64,000 bases of DNA, taken from Deferribacteraceae bacterium UBA6799. Its GTDB lineage: Bacteria > Chrysiogenota > Deferribacteres > Deferribacterales > Geovibrionaceae. The first letter of the stretch is position 1, and the number at the start of each line of letters is the position of its first letter. The notes below the pieces were generated by a model, which saw nothing but the letters and a program-made list of their open reading frames with translations, had not been told where the DNA came from and searched no databases. Where the stretch lies: assembly GCA_002452335.1 (NCBI GenBank), contig DKFJ01000012.1:76551-140550 (forward strand). The letters run 5' to 3'. Positions 1-9,631 of this stretch are shown piece after piece. The position numbers were made by a program, and so were the translations under genes.

Positions 1-1566
1 CACTCTATAAAACTCAGGGCGGCTGTATACATCATAGTTCCGCTCATGGTCTTCGGAATTCTGCTGATGGCGCTGGACTACAGAAAGAACAGCCTCACCA
101 AAAACACTCTGAACCAGTATATGGACTATCTGAAAGAGATGATTTTCATGTCCACATACGACTCGCTGAAAAAAGGCAACATGACCCTCTTCAGCGAAGT
201 TCTGGCAGAGATAGGCGAATATGAGCTGGTGAAGGAATTCTCGCTCATCACTCCCGAGGGCAATGTAAAATACTCCTCCGACCCCGCCAATGTGGACACC
301 ACAGTGGATCTGTCCGACGTGGCTCAGGACAAAGAGACCGTGATAGAGCACGACGGGATCACCACTTTCTATTATCCCGTGGTCACAGCTCAGTATTGTC
401 TGCGCTGTCACAGAGACTGGACAGAGGGCGGCGTCAACTCCTTCTATAAAGCGTCTCTGGACTCATCAGCGAAAACAGCCATCACCAGAGCCTCAGCCAT
501 TAACAACGTCCTGCTTATTCTCGCCGGACTGGCCGTTATGGTTCTGGTGGTAATAGTTATCCAGAAGCTGGTCTTCAGCAGGCTGGAGAGAGCGAACGAG
601 GTTCTGGACAACCTCTGCACAGGCGAGGGAGACCTCACCATTCAGCTCTCCGTCAGAGCACCTGACGAAATAGGCATACTGCGCACCAAGATCAACAACT
701 TCATAGCCCACCTCAGGGGAATGATAGCCGAGCTGAAAGAGCACATAGCAGATGTTGACGGAGAGATAGGGCAGATACAGTCCGACCTGAACACCATCAA
801 CGAGTCCGTTCAGGAGAACGTGTCCAACATCATGACCATCTCATCCTCTTCCGAGCAGGTTTCCTGCACGCTGAACGAGAACATAACCAACCTGACAAAC
901 CTCACAGAGAGCGTGAACAGCAAAAAGAAAACTATCTCTCAATCGCTCAGCAATGTAATGGCGATAACAGGGATGATAAACGAGATGACAGGATCAGTGG
1001 ACAACCTCAGCAAAACAGTAACCGATCTGGAGCAGAGATCCAACGACATCAACAACATCACCAACCTGATTACCGAGATAGCCGACCAGACCAACCTGCT
1101 GGCGCTGAACGCCGCTATAGAGGCGGCCAGAGCGGGCGAGGCGGGCAGAGGATTCGCTGTGGTTGCGGACGAGATCAGAAAGCTGGCGGAGAGAACCACC
1201 AGCGCCACTAACGACATCAAGTCCATCGTAACAGACAACACCCGCATCATCTCCGGTATAGTTTCGGAGATCAGCATCAACAAAGAACACGCTGAAAGCA
1301 TGAATCAGGGTATATCCGATATCACCCAGTTCACCAAAGAGGTGGACAGAACCATGGAGGATATAACAGGCAGCATAACCAACCTGAGCCACATGCTGAC
1401 AGAGAGTATATCCGCTCTGGAGCTGACGCTGGGCAGCATAGAGACGGTTAACTCGAACATGGGACATACCGGCGAGGTTTCAGAACGCATCTCAGAGACA
1501 TCGAAAAATCTGAGAGACAAGAGCACCAACATGAAGCACATCGCCGACAAGTTTAAGACCAGCTAA
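1..1566 (+). CDS. Methyl-accepting chemotaxis protein with a haem-c motif in its sensor domain (5' partial)
   Basis: Chemoreceptor that relays a periplasmic signal to CheA/CheW. The reading frame is open from base 1, and the methionine at 46 lies inside the first membrane helix, so the true start is upstream of the window. Counting from the window edge, a periplasmic domain holds a CLRCH (CxxCH) motif at about bases 397-411, followed by the second membrane helix at about 505-570, a HAMP-like segment and a long coiled-coil signalling domain. The conserved hairpin tip is seen as NLLALNAAIEAARAGE at about 1095-1140. CxxCH in the sensor domain suggests covalent haem, as in the haem-PAS or Tll0287-like receptors of metal-reducing bacteria. 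Haem attachment is inference. A terminator follows. Confidence 0.93.
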   Translation, partial: HSIKLRAAVYIIVPLMVFGILLMALDYRKNSLTKNTLNQYMDYLKEMIFMSTYDSLKKGNMTLFSEVLAEIGEYELVKEFSLITPEGNVKYSSDPANVDTTVDLSDVAQDKETVIEHDGITTFYYPVVTAQYCLRCHRDWTEGGVNSFYKASLDSSAKTAITRASAINNVLLILAGLAVMVLVVIVIQKLVFSRLERANEVLDNLCTGEGDLTIQLSVRAPDEIGILRTKINNFIAHLRGMIAELKEHIADVDGEIGQIQSDLNTINESVQENVSNIMTISSSSEQVSCTLNENITNLTNLTESVNSKKKTISQSLSNVMAITGMINEMTGSVDNLSKTVTDLEQRSNDINNITNLITEIADQTNLLALNAAIEAARAGEAGRGFAVVADEIRKLAERTTSATNDIKSIVTDNTRIISGIVSEISINKEHAESMNQGISDITQFTKEVDRTMEDITGSITNLSHMLTESISALELTLGSIETVNSNMGHTGEVSERISETSKNLRDKSTNMKHIADKFKTS

Positions 1567-1579
1567 ACATTTTTTATTT

Positions 1580-1606
1580 CCGAGGGTGTTTAACGCCCTC
1601 GGTTTT
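1580..1606 (+). terminator. Rho-independent terminator of the chemoreceptor gene
   Basis: The arms CCGAGGG and CCCTCGG form a 7-bp stem around a 9-base loop, followed by TTTTAT. It starts 14 bases after the chemoreceptor stop codon. Confidence 0.88.
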
Positions 1607-1644
1607 ATCTAGCAAAAACTTTTTTTATAAAATATAATAGACCT

Positions 1645-2799
1645 ATGAGTGAAGCGCTAATTAATAATGAAATATTAAAATGGGCAAGAACCAGATGCAA
1701 TTATGACACTACTTCTGCATCAAAAAAAGTGAATGTTTCAATAGAGAAATTACTTGAGTGGGAAAATGGAATAAAAAAACCAACTTTTAGCCAAGCTCAA
1801 AAACTTGCCAATATATACAAAATACCTTTAGGTTATCTTTTTTTAAATAAAGCTCCCAACGAAACAATTCAATTACCTGATCTAAGAACACTACCAGAGT
1901 CAAGAAAACCTTTCAGTGCTGAATTTAAAGATACTATTCTTGATGTTCAATATAAACAAAATTGGTATGTTGAATACTTAAAAGAAATAGACTACCCAAC
2001 TTTAGATTTTGTAGGCAAATTTTCAAAAAATGATAATTATATAGTTATTGCAAAAGATATTGCAGAAACATTAGGCATAAATGACACATTAAGACAAGAA
2101 GCAACAACATATGATAACTTTTTGGCTAAAGTAATTATTAAGATGGAAGAAGCAGGAATATGGATTATTAAGACTGGTATCGTAAAAAACAACACTCACA
2201 GGGCTCTTTCTGTAGAAGAATTTAGAGGATTTTCAATTTCTAATAATTTAGCTCCCCTTGTTTTTATAAATGGAAAAGACGCAAGAGCAGCTCAAATTTT
2301 TACACTAATTCATGAAGTTGCACATATATGGATAGGAATAAGTGGTGTTTCTGATAATGCTATAAATTTAAACAAAATCCGAATAGATGACGAAACGGAA
2401 AAACTTTGCAACAAAATTGCAGGAGAAGTTTTGATCCCTAATGAAAAACTAATGATTAACTGGGATAGAAATAAAACTATTGATGATAATACACAGCATC
2501 TTTCAAACACATTCAAAGTCAGCAAAGTTGTTATCGCAAAACGTGCCTATGATGTTAACCTAATAGATTATGAAACATACTCTGAATTTTATTTATCTGA
2601 AAAGAATAAGTGGAAAAAAACTAGCAAACCTGGTGGAAACACATATAGCAACTATAAATACAGCAATGGGCTCCGCTTTTCAAAAGCAGTTGTTAATCAA
2701 GTTTTTGAAGGCAAACTACTTTATACTGATGCTGCAAAGTTATTAAATATTTCCCCACACCTTATTGACAAATTTGCTAAAGAACTCGGAGGAAATTAA
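1645..2799 (+). CDS. XRE-family regulator fused to an ImmA/IrrE metallopeptidase (antitoxin-like)
   Basis: 384-residue protein with an N-terminal helix-turn-helix (about residues 10-65) and a C-terminal ImmA/IrrE peptidase-like domain carrying HEVAH (HExxH zinc motif, about residue 224). Proteins of this build act as repressor-antitoxins or as proteases that cleave phage-type repressors. The next gene encodes a DUF4411 PIN-like protein starting on the base after this stop codon, so the two are co-translated and probably form a toxin-antitoxin pair. TATAAT at 1633-1638 lies only 6 bases before the ATG, which suggests a leaderless mRNA. The gene is much more AT-rich than its neighbours, consistent with acquisition by transfer. 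Confidence 0.85.
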   Translation: MSEALINNEILKWARTRCNYDTTSASKKVNVSIEKLLEWENGIKKPTFSQAQKLANIYKIPLGYLFLNKAPNETIQLPDLRTLPESRKPFSAEFKDTILDVQYKQNWYVEYLKEIDYPTLDFVGKFSKNDNYIVIAKDIAETLGINDTLRQEATTYDNFLAKVIIKMEEAGIWIIKTGIVKNNTHRALSVEEFRGFSISNNLAPLVFINGKDARAAQIFTLIHEVAHIWIGISGVSDNAINLNKIRIDDETEKLCNKIAGEVLIPNEKLMINWDRNKTIDDNTQHLSNTFKVSKVVIAKRAYDVNLIDYETYSEFYLSEKNKWKKTSKPGGNTYSNYKYSNGLRFSKAVVNQVFEGKLLYTDAAKLLNISPHLIDKFAKELGGN

Positions 2800-3300
2800 T
2801 TGCCTAAGTATTTATTAGATACAAATATTTTTATTCAATCACATAAGCAATTTTACAATATGGATTTTTGTCCTGGCTTTTGGAATTGGTTAAACTTATC
2901 ACAAGAATCGAATATTACTGGAAGTATAATATATGTTATAGATGAGTTATGCAAAGGCAATGACATTTTAGCTACATGGGCCTCTGATAACAAAAAGTCT
3001 AATTGGGCTATGAATATTGATGATGAACAAACACAAACGATGTTTTCTAAAATAGTTAATTATGTTGAAGTCACTTATGATGATACCGCTACAAAACAAA
3101 AGTTTTATGGTTGTGCAGACCCATGGATTATAGCAAAAGCAGCTGTCACAGGAGCAACAGTAGTAACACAGGAAAAACTTGTTGTTACAAACTCATCTAA
3201 AATCAAAATTCCGAATATTTGTCAACACTTTAACATTAATTACATTAATATCTTTGATCTGCTTAAAGTTAATCATGTTAAGTTTATACTAGAAGTCTAG
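2800..3300 (+). CDS. DUF4411 (PIN-like) protein, probable toxin partner
   Basis: 166-residue protein beginning with a PIN-like strand and acidic residue (YLLDTNIFIQ) and the FCPGFWNW segment typical of DUF4411. The start is TTG at 2800, directly abutting the upstream stop codon and preceded by GGAGG at 2788-2792. This is tight translational coupling, as in toxin-antitoxin operons. A second acidic cluster (VIDELCKGND, about residue 47) and D108 in CADPW could complete a PIN-type metal site. RNase activity is inferred from the fold and not shown. AT-rich like its partner. Confidence 0.78.
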   Translation: MPKYLLDTNIFIQSHKQFYNMDFCPGFWNWLNLSQESNITGSIIYVIDELCKGNDILATWASDNKKSNWAMNIDDEQTQTMFSKIVNYVEVTYDDTATKQKFYGCADPWIIAKAAVTGATVVTQEKLVVTNSSKIKIPNICQHFNINYINIFDLLKVNHVKFILEV

Positions 3301-3376
3301 AAATTTAACTTTTTTCTTTGATTTTCCACTCTATTTGTTCTATGTTTATCCACCAATTTTAAACACGGAGGGTGCT

Positions 3377-4381
3377 ATGAAAGTTTCTGTAATCGGAGCA
3401 ACAGGCTACACAGGCTACGAACTGATTAAAATTCTGGTCAGACACCCCCGATTTGAGATTGGATGTCTTGTCAGCGAAACTTACGAGGGAAAGGCTTTCA
3501 GCGAGGTCTATCCCGTGTTCAGAAATCTCTGCGATACCATCATAATGGGCAGGGACTATGAGACCGTGGCGAAACAGTCCGACGCTGTTTTCCTCTGTCT
3601 GCCACATGCGGCGGCACAGCAGGCGGCGAACTTCTTTCACTCCAAAGGGCTGAAGGTAGTTGATCTTTCCGCCGACTTCAGGATCAAGGACAAGGCGCTT
3701 TACGAAAAAGTATATAAGACAGAACACGTCTATCCCGAGCTGCTGGCTCAGGCGGCATACGGCATGCCCGAAATATTCACCGAAGAGGTGAAAAACGCCA
3801 CCATGACAGCCAACCCCGGGTGCTATCCCACCACGGTCATCATGCCTCTCTTCCCCGTGATAAAGGCGGGGCTGATAGACGAAACATACATAATAGCCGA
3901 CTCAAAGTCCGGCGTATCCGGAGCAGGAAGAAAGGCGGACCTATCCCTCTCATACTGCGAGGTGAACGAAGACTTCAGACCCTATAACATCTTCGGACAC
4001 AGACACAACCCTGAGATGAACCATATTCTCGAAAGGGCAGGCAGAAAAGCGGACGTGCTCTTCACAGCGCACCTGCTGCCTGTGAACAAAGGCATAGAGA
4101 CGACACTCTACGCCCGAACAGACAGAACAGCGGGCGAGATCGCCGCCTGTATGAAGGATTTTTATAAAGACCGCCGATTCGTAAGGATTTACGACAACGG
4201 TCATATCCCTTCTCTGAAGGATGTGGTGGACACTAACTTTATCGACATATCCGTCTTCGAAAAGGACGGAAAACTGATAATAGTATCCGCCATCGACAAC
4301 CTGATAAAGGGATCCAGCGGTGTCGCCGTACAAAACCTGAACCTGATGTGCGGACTGGAAGAAACTGCTGGTATAATATAA
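3377..4381 (+). CDS. argC: N-acetyl-gamma-glutamyl-phosphate reductase
   Basis: Third step of arginine synthesis: NADPH-dependent reduction of N-acetylglutamyl phosphate to the semialdehyde. The 334-residue protein has the nucleotide-binding start IGATGYTGYEL, the catalytic cysteine in NPGCYPT (about residue 149) and HRHNPEM near the active site. The ATG at 3377 is chosen over upstream in-frame codons because it follows GGAGGG at ideal spacing and begins exactly at the family N-terminus. argJ follows 27 bases downstream, so the two probably form an operon. No other arg gene is in the window. Confidence 0.97.
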   Translation: MKVSVIGATGYTGYELIKILVRHPRFEIGCLVSETYEGKAFSEVYPVFRNLCDTIIMGRDYETVAKQSDAVFLCLPHAAAQQAANFFHSKGLKVVDLSADFRIKDKALYEKVYKTEHVYPELLAQAAYGMPEIFTEEVKNATMTANPGCYPTTVIMPLFPVIKAGLIDETYIIADSKSGVSGAGRKADLSLSYCEVNEDFRPYNIFGHRHNPEMNHILERAGRKADVLFTAHLLPVNKGIETTLYARTDRTAGEIAACMKDFYKDRRFVRIYDNGHIPSLKDVVDTNFIDISVFEKDGKLIIVSAIDNLIKGSSGVAVQNLNLMCGLEETAGII

Positions 4382-4408
4382 TCAGTACTCATCAACGGAG
4401 AATTTAAA

Positions 4409-5608
4409 ATGCAGAAGATAAATAAAGCAGGGGTGTGCGCCCCTTTAGGATTTCTCGCCTCAGCGGTGAATGCCGATGTGAAAGGCAAAGGCAAAGAAAA
4501 GAACGACATGTGCCTCATCTATTCCGAGACTCCCTTCAAAATGGCAGGTGTGTTCACCAAGAACACCTTCAAGGCGGCTCCCGTCAGACACGCCATAGAG
4601 GCGCTGAAGATAAACAAGGAATATCAGGCGGTGCTGGTGAACAGCGGAAACGCCAACGCCTGCACAGGTCAGCAGGGAATAGACGCCTGTGCGGAACTGA
4701 CATCCGCCGTGGCGGACGCTCTGGATATCGACCATAACAAAGTTCTTATGTCCTCCACAGGCACCATCGGGGTTCAGCTTCCGGTGGAGAGAATGAAAAA
4801 GCACATAGACACTCTGGTGGACGAGCTGGATGACGGCAACTCTGACCTGTTCGCGGAAGCCATACTCACCACAGACACATTTCCCAAACAATGCGGTGTG
4901 CTGGTGGAAACAAAAAACGGAGCCTATGTAGTGGCTGGAGCGGCTAAAGGCGCCGGAATGATCGCCCCGAACATGGCGACCATGCTCTGCTACATCACCA
5001 CAGACGCTGTAGTGAGCGACAAAAACCTTCAGACAGTGCTGGAAACAGCGGTGAACGGTTCATTCAACAGCATCACGGTGGACAACGACATGAGCACCAA
5101 CGACACTGTTTTTCTGATGGCTAACGGCATGAGCGGGATAATCCCCAACCAGAACGAGCTTCAGGAGGCGGTAAATCTGGTCACTCTGGAGCTGGCAAAA
5201 GCCATAGTGAAAGACGGCGAGGGAGCCACAAAATTCATCACGGTGAACGTGAAAGGGGCAGACAGCGACGACGACGCAAAAAAATGCGCCTTTCTCATAG
5301 CCAACTCACCTCTTGTCAAAACCATGTTCCACGGCGAAGACCCTAACTGGGGCAGACTGCTCGCCTGTGTGGGCGCCAGTCAGGTGAAGGCGGACGAATC
5401 ACAGACAGACCTTTATTTCGAAGATCTGCTCTATGTGAAGAACGGACTCATCATAGACGAAAAGATGGAGTCAAAGGCCGCCGAGATAATGAAACAGGCG
5501 GAGATATCCATCACCCTCGACCTGAACATGGGAAAAGGCGAGGCCAAGGTATACACCTGCGATCTCAGCAGGGAATACATAGCCATCAACGCCGATTACA
5601 GAAGCTGA
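4409..5608 (+). CDS. argJ: Bifunctional ornithine acetyltransferase / N-acetylglutamate synthase
   Basis: Transfers acetyl from N-acetylornithine to glutamate and so recycles the acetyl group in arginine synthesis. 399 residues, the usual family length. The autocleavage site is intact in KGAGMIAPNMATMLCY, where the Thr after PNMA becomes the nucleophile of the beta chain. The C-terminal part contains the conserved GEDPNWGR. Whether the enzyme is mono- or bifunctional cannot be told from sequence alone. It lies directly downstream of argC and ends at a strong terminator. Confidence 0.97.
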   Translation: MQKINKAGVCAPLGFLASAVNADVKGKGKEKNDMCLIYSETPFKMAGVFTKNTFKAAPVRHAIEALKINKEYQAVLVNSGNANACTGQQGIDACAELTSAVADALDIDHNKVLMSSTGTIGVQLPVERMKKHIDTLVDELDDGNSDLFAEAILTTDTFPKQCGVLVETKNGAYVVAGAAKGAGMIAPNMATMLCYITTDAVVSDKNLQTVLETAVNGSFNSITVDNDMSTNDTVFLMANGMSGIIPNQNELQEAVNLVTLELAKAIVKDGEGATKFITVNVKGADSDDDAKKCAFLIANSPLVKTMFHGEDPNWGRLLACVGASQVKADESQTDLYFEDLLYVKNGLIIDEKMESKAAEIMKQAEISITLDLNMGKGEAKVYTCDLSREYIAINADYRS

Positions 5609-5620
5609 TATTAAATCCGG

Positions 5621-5646
5621 AGCCCCTCTTTCCTGAGGGGCTTTTT
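5621..5646 (+). terminator. Terminator of argCJ
   Basis: AGCCCCTC and GAGGGGCT form an 8-bp stem around a 6-base loop, followed by TTTTG. Confidence 0.88.
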
Positions 5647-5840
5647 GTTTCCCGTCTTTTTTTCTCTGAAAAATCGCATAGACAAACCGTAAAACCATCA
5701 TATATTATTAATCAGACGTTACACTATACACAAATTCACCATAGGGTTAATAAATATAGTTGTTGTTTAAAACAACTGATAAAAAAAATGAAATAATCCT
5801 CGTTAACCCCTTTCGCTATTATTTAACTGCGGAGCGTATT

Positions 5841-7353
5841 ATGACCATTTCGAAAGTGCCTGTCTGGATTAAAATAATTCTTCCCCTCACAGCCTCTCTG
5901 GCGCTTTTCATCTTCATAATATTCGGCGTGCATATGCCGGAGATCAAAACCCGCCTGCTGATACAGAAAAAAGAACAGATAAGGGATCTGACGCAGACCG
6001 CGGTGGATATCGCCCGTCATAATTACATGCTGTACGCTTCCGGCAGAATGACCGAAACCGAGGCAAAACAGCAGGCTGTCGACCTGATAGCCGATATCCG
6101 GTTCGGTCCGGAGAACAAGGACTACTTCTGGATTACTGACTATGAGCCGAAGATGGTTATGCATCCATACAGACCTGACCTGAACGGAAAGAATCTGAAA
6201 GGTTTCGCCGACCCGGCGGGAAAACACCTGTTTGTGGATATGGTGAAGGTAACCGAAAGCTCCGGTGAAGGTTTTATAGAATACATGTGGCAGTGGAAAG
6301 ACGACAGCTCGCATATTGTGCCGAAGATATCTTATGTGAAGAGATTCGACCAGTGGAACTGGATCATAGGTACAGGCGTTTATATGAAGGATATGGACGC
6401 AGAGGTCAGAACCCAGGCGGAAAAGCTGCTCACATACACCATGATGGTGTTCGTGTTCATCATACTGCTGTCCGGATATGTGATCTATTCCGCTTTCAGA
6501 ACCAACAAAAGTCTGATGATCAGTGAACACCAGCTGCGCCTGCTGAACGAAAAGCTGGAAGAAAAAGTGCGTGAGCGCACTAACGATCTGGAAGCGTCTC
6601 TGGATAATCTGAAAAAGACCCAGAGCCAGCTTATCGAATCAGAAAAGATGGCGTCGCTGGGAAATCTTGTCGCCGGTGTTGCCCACGAGATAAACACGCC
6701 CATAGGCATAGGCGTAACCTCCGCCACATTTCTGGAAGACAAGCTGAAAGAGCTGAAATCCGCCTACAACACCGGCAGCATGAAAAAGAGCGATCTGGAC
6801 AAATTCCTCGATCTCTCTGAAGAATCTGTAAAGAATATAACCGTGAACCTGCTGAGGGCGGCTAATCTTATAAAAAGTTTTAAACAGGTGGCTGTGGATC
6901 AGTCCAGCGAAATGCCCAGAGAGTTCAATCTGAAGCATTATCTGGGGGACATACTCATGAGTCTGCGTCCCAAGCTGAAAACCACCAGACACCAGATAAT
7001 TATAAACGCCCCGGAAGATCTGGTAATCAACTCATATCCGGGAGTTTTTATGCAGATATTCTCCAACCTGATAATGAACAGTCTCATACACGGGTTCGAG
7101 GGTATAGAACAGGGAAAAATAACCATCGACCTTAAGACAGAGGCGGGAAGCATCACAATCGTCTTCTCAGACAACGGTCATGGTATGAAACAGGAACAAC
7201 GGTGGATCCGGTCTGGGTATGAACGTGGTGTACAACCTTGTTACCAGAAAACTGGGAGGCACAATATTCGTATCCAGCGAAGAGGGTAAGGGCTCAGTAT
7301 TTATTATCACCCTTCCGGGAGAAACCAGCCATGAGAAACACAATGGACAATAA
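5841..7353 (+). pseudogene. Cache-domain sensor histidine kinase broken by a small deletion/frameshift in the ATPase domain
   Basis: Start ATG at 5841 behind GGAG. The protein has a membrane helix, a single-Cache extracytoplasmic domain (about residues 45-190, with DYFWITD and the WNWIIGTGVY end), a second helix, a coiled coil and a HisKA segment with phospho-acceptor His in GVAHEINTPIG. The N-box and first glycine box (DNGHGM) are present. At about 7193 the frame changes: the readable frame ends at 7289 with an unrelated tail, while the next frame continues with NNGGSGLGMNVVYNL up to a stop at 7353. The F-box (usually FEPFFTT) expected between the two is missing, so a deletion of roughly 15 codons is likely rather than a one-base error. 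The adjacent response regulator is intact. Confidence 0.8.
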
Positions 7354-8893
7354 CGACCTGCTTGTCTTCGCAGATGAAGAACCGAAGAGAGAAGCGGAAA
7401 AAGACAGCTTCTGGCATGTTCTGATAGTGGATGACGAAGAGGACATCCACACCACCACCCGTCTGGTTCTGGACGATTTTGAGTTTGAAGGAAAAAAATT
7501 AAAATTCACCAGCGCCTATACCGCAGATGAGGCATACAGACTGCTGAAGGATGAGAACGATTTTTCCGTCGTTCTTCTGGATGTGGTGATGGAGAGCAAC
7601 CATGCCGGTCTGCATCTGGCGAACATCATCAGAAACGAGCTGCGCAACAACTTTATCCGTATAATCCTGCGCACCGGGCAGCCGGGAGAGGCGCCGGAGC
7701 GGAAAGTTATCGCCGAGTATGATATAAACGATTATAAGAACAAGGCGGAGCTCACCAGCCAGCAGCTCTTCACATGCATGTATTCAGCTCTCAGGTCATA
7801 CAGAGACCTGAATATCATAAACAGAAACCGCAACGGTCTTCAGAATATCATCGAGTCCACAGCCAACCTGTTCAAAAGGCAGAATATAGAACATCTGGCT
7901 CAGGGAGTGCTGACTCAGGTGATCTCTCTTCTGGGGCTGGAGAACTCATACTACATCAGCACGTCCGGCTTTACGGCGTCACAGAAGAACAACAGCGAAT
8001 ACGAGATAATAGCCGCCACCGGAAGGTTCGAAAGCTGTACAGGCGCAATTATGGACGACTGCAAACCGATCCCGCAGGAGGTCATTCCCTTTCTGAAAGA
8101 AGCGGTGGAAAAGGGTCAGAGCGGTTTCATAGGCAAGCACTATGTGGGATATTTCCCCACTATGAAGGACAAGATACATCTGCTATTTGTGGAGAACTGC
8201 CGTCAGGAAAATGAGAACGCTATAGAGAGTCTTTTAACTCTGTTTAACCACAACGCCGGAATCGCCTTCGACAACGTGATACTGAACAAGGAGATCACGG
8301 ACACCCAGATAGACATCATCTACCGTCTTGGCGAGGTGGTGGAGAGCAGATCGAAAGAGACCGCTTTTCACGTTAAACGGGTGGCAGAATACACCTATAC
8401 CATCGCCCGAGCTCTGGGGCTTCCGGTGGAGGAAGCGGAGCTGTATAAGATGGCTTCCCACATGCACGATATCGGCAAGATAGGCATAGCTGATTCCATT
8501 CTGCTGAAACCGGGCAAACTGTCCGAAGATGAAAGGGTTATCATGAAAACCCACACCGACATAGGCTACAACATGCTGAAAGCGTCCAGCAGAACCATGC
8601 TGAAAACCAGCGCCGTCATAGCCAGAGAACACCATGAATACTGGGACGGCACAGGATATCCCAGAGGTCTGATGGGCGAGGAGATACACATAGCCGCCCG
8701 CATAGTATGTCTGGCGGACATATATGATGCCCTGTGCAGCAAGAGAGTCTACAAACAGCCGTGGTCAGAAGAAGAGACAATACTTTTTATAAAGCAGAAT
8801 ACAGGAAAAATCTTCGATCCGGCGATAGTGGACGCTTTTTTCAGGGTATATAAACGGATACAGGAAATCAAAGAACAGTATAGAGATCAGTGA
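7331..8893 (+). CDS. Response regulator with REC, DUF3369 and HD-GYP domains (c-di-GMP phosphodiesterase type)
   Basis: About 520 residues. An N-terminal receiver domain (VLIVDDEED, phospho-acceptor Asp in VVLLDVVME) is followed by a DUF3369 middle domain and a C-terminal HD-GYP domain with intact MHDIGKIGI, HHEYWDGTGYPRG and LADIYDAL motifs. HD-GYP enzymes hydrolyse cyclic di-GMP. The ATG at 7331 follows GGGAGA and overlaps the restored reading frame of the upstream kinase by 23 bases, so the two were once a coupled kinase-regulator pair. With the kinase damaged, phosphorylation of this regulator would need another donor. Confidence 0.93.
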   Translation: MRNTMDNNDLLVFADEEPKREAEKDSFWHVLIVDDEEDIHTTTRLVLDDFEFEGKKLKFTSAYTADEAYRLLKDENDFSVVLLDVVMESNHAGLHLANIIRNELRNNFIRIILRTGQPGEAPERKVIAEYDINDYKNKAELTSQQLFTCMYSALRSYRDLNIINRNRNGLQNIIESTANLFKRQNIEHLAQGVLTQVISLLGLENSYYISTSGFTASQKNNSEYEIIAATGRFESCTGAIMDDCKPIPQEVIPFLKEAVEKGQSGFIGKHYVGYFPTMKDKIHLLFVENCRQENENAIESLLTLFNHNAGIAFDNVILNKEITDTQIDIIYRLGEVVESRSKETAFHVKRVAEYTYTIARALGLPVEEAELYKMASHMHDIGKIGIADSILLKPGKLSEDERVIMKTHTDIGYNMLKASSRTMLKTSAVIAREHHEYWDGTGYPRGLMGEEIHIAARIVCLADIYDALCSKRVYKQPWSEEETILFIKQNTGKIFDPAIVDAFFRVYKRIQEIKEQYRDQ

Positions 8894-8898
8894 TAATA

Positions 8899-8926
8899 AA
8901 AGGCGGTGTTTTCACCGCCTTTTTTA
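8899..8926. terminator. Bidirectional terminator between HD-GYP gene and pirin gene
   Basis: AAGGCGGTG and CACCGCCTT form a perfect 9-bp stem with a TTTT loop, A-rich on the left and T-rich on the right. It can serve both converging genes. Confidence 0.9.
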
Positions 8927-9631
8927 CATAGGAACTTCTATCAGTATAATGTCCGATTCAGCATCGACATCCAGCCGCACCGTGTCGGCGTTCTCTATCT
9001 CTGCGGCGTCTCTGCGCCCCAGTCTCTCTCCGTTCACTGTCACCCTGCCTTCCACAACGAAGACATACAGGGCGTCTCCGTCTCTCTTTACTTTATAGTC
9101 CACTGACTGCCCTCCGCTCAGAAAGCCTCTCATGATCCATGCGTCCTGATGAAATGTAAGCCCCTCTTCATCCGGATCTCCGGACACAACGGTTATCAGC
9201 CATCCTCTGCTGCTTTCAAAATCAAAGACCGCCTGCTCATATTCAGGAGCGATATCCCTGTCCCTTGTCTTTATCCATATCTGAAACAGCTTCAGAACCT
9301 CATCATCAGACGGATTCCACTCGGAATGAAGTATGCCGGAGCCGGCGCTCATCCTCTGCACCTCGCCCGGTCTGATGACAGATCCGCTGCCCATGCTGTC
9401 CTTGTGCTCCACAGCGCCTTCGGTGACGATGGTCACTATCTCCATGTTGTCGTGCGGGTGCATGGGAAATCCGGTGGAAGGCGCTATTTCGTCATCGTTA
9501 AAAACTCTCAAAGCGCCCAGCCCCATTCGTTTTCTGTCGAAATAGTCAGCGAAGCTGTAGCTGAAGGCGGATCTCAGCCAGCCGTGATCTGCGCCTCCCC
9601 TGCTCCCGTTTCTGTATATTGTGGTTTTCAT
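8924..9631 (-). CDS. Pirin-family cupin protein (YhaK/YhhW type)
   Basis: 235-residue bicupin of the pirin family. The N-terminal cupin carries the metal-ligand set HPHDN (two His), the His in the following strand segment and ILHSEWN. Members such as YhhW have quercetin dioxygenase activity in vitro, but the physiological substrate is generally unknown. Its start overlaps the stop of the upstream MarR gene by 4 bases (ATGA type), so the two genes form a coupled operon and the MarR protein probably controls it. Confidence 0.9.
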   Translation of the reverse strand: MKTTIYRNGSRGGADHGWLRSAFSYSFADYFDRKRMGLGALRVFNDDEIAPSTGFPMHPHDNMEIVTIVTEGAVEHKDSMGSGSVIRPGEVQRMSAGSGILHSEWNPSDDEVLKLFQIWIKTRDRDIAPEYEQAVFDFESSRGWLITVVSGDPDEEGLTFHQDAWIMRGFLSGGQSVDYKVKRDGDALYVFVVEGRVTVNGERLGRRDAAEIENADTVRLDVDAESDIILIEVPM

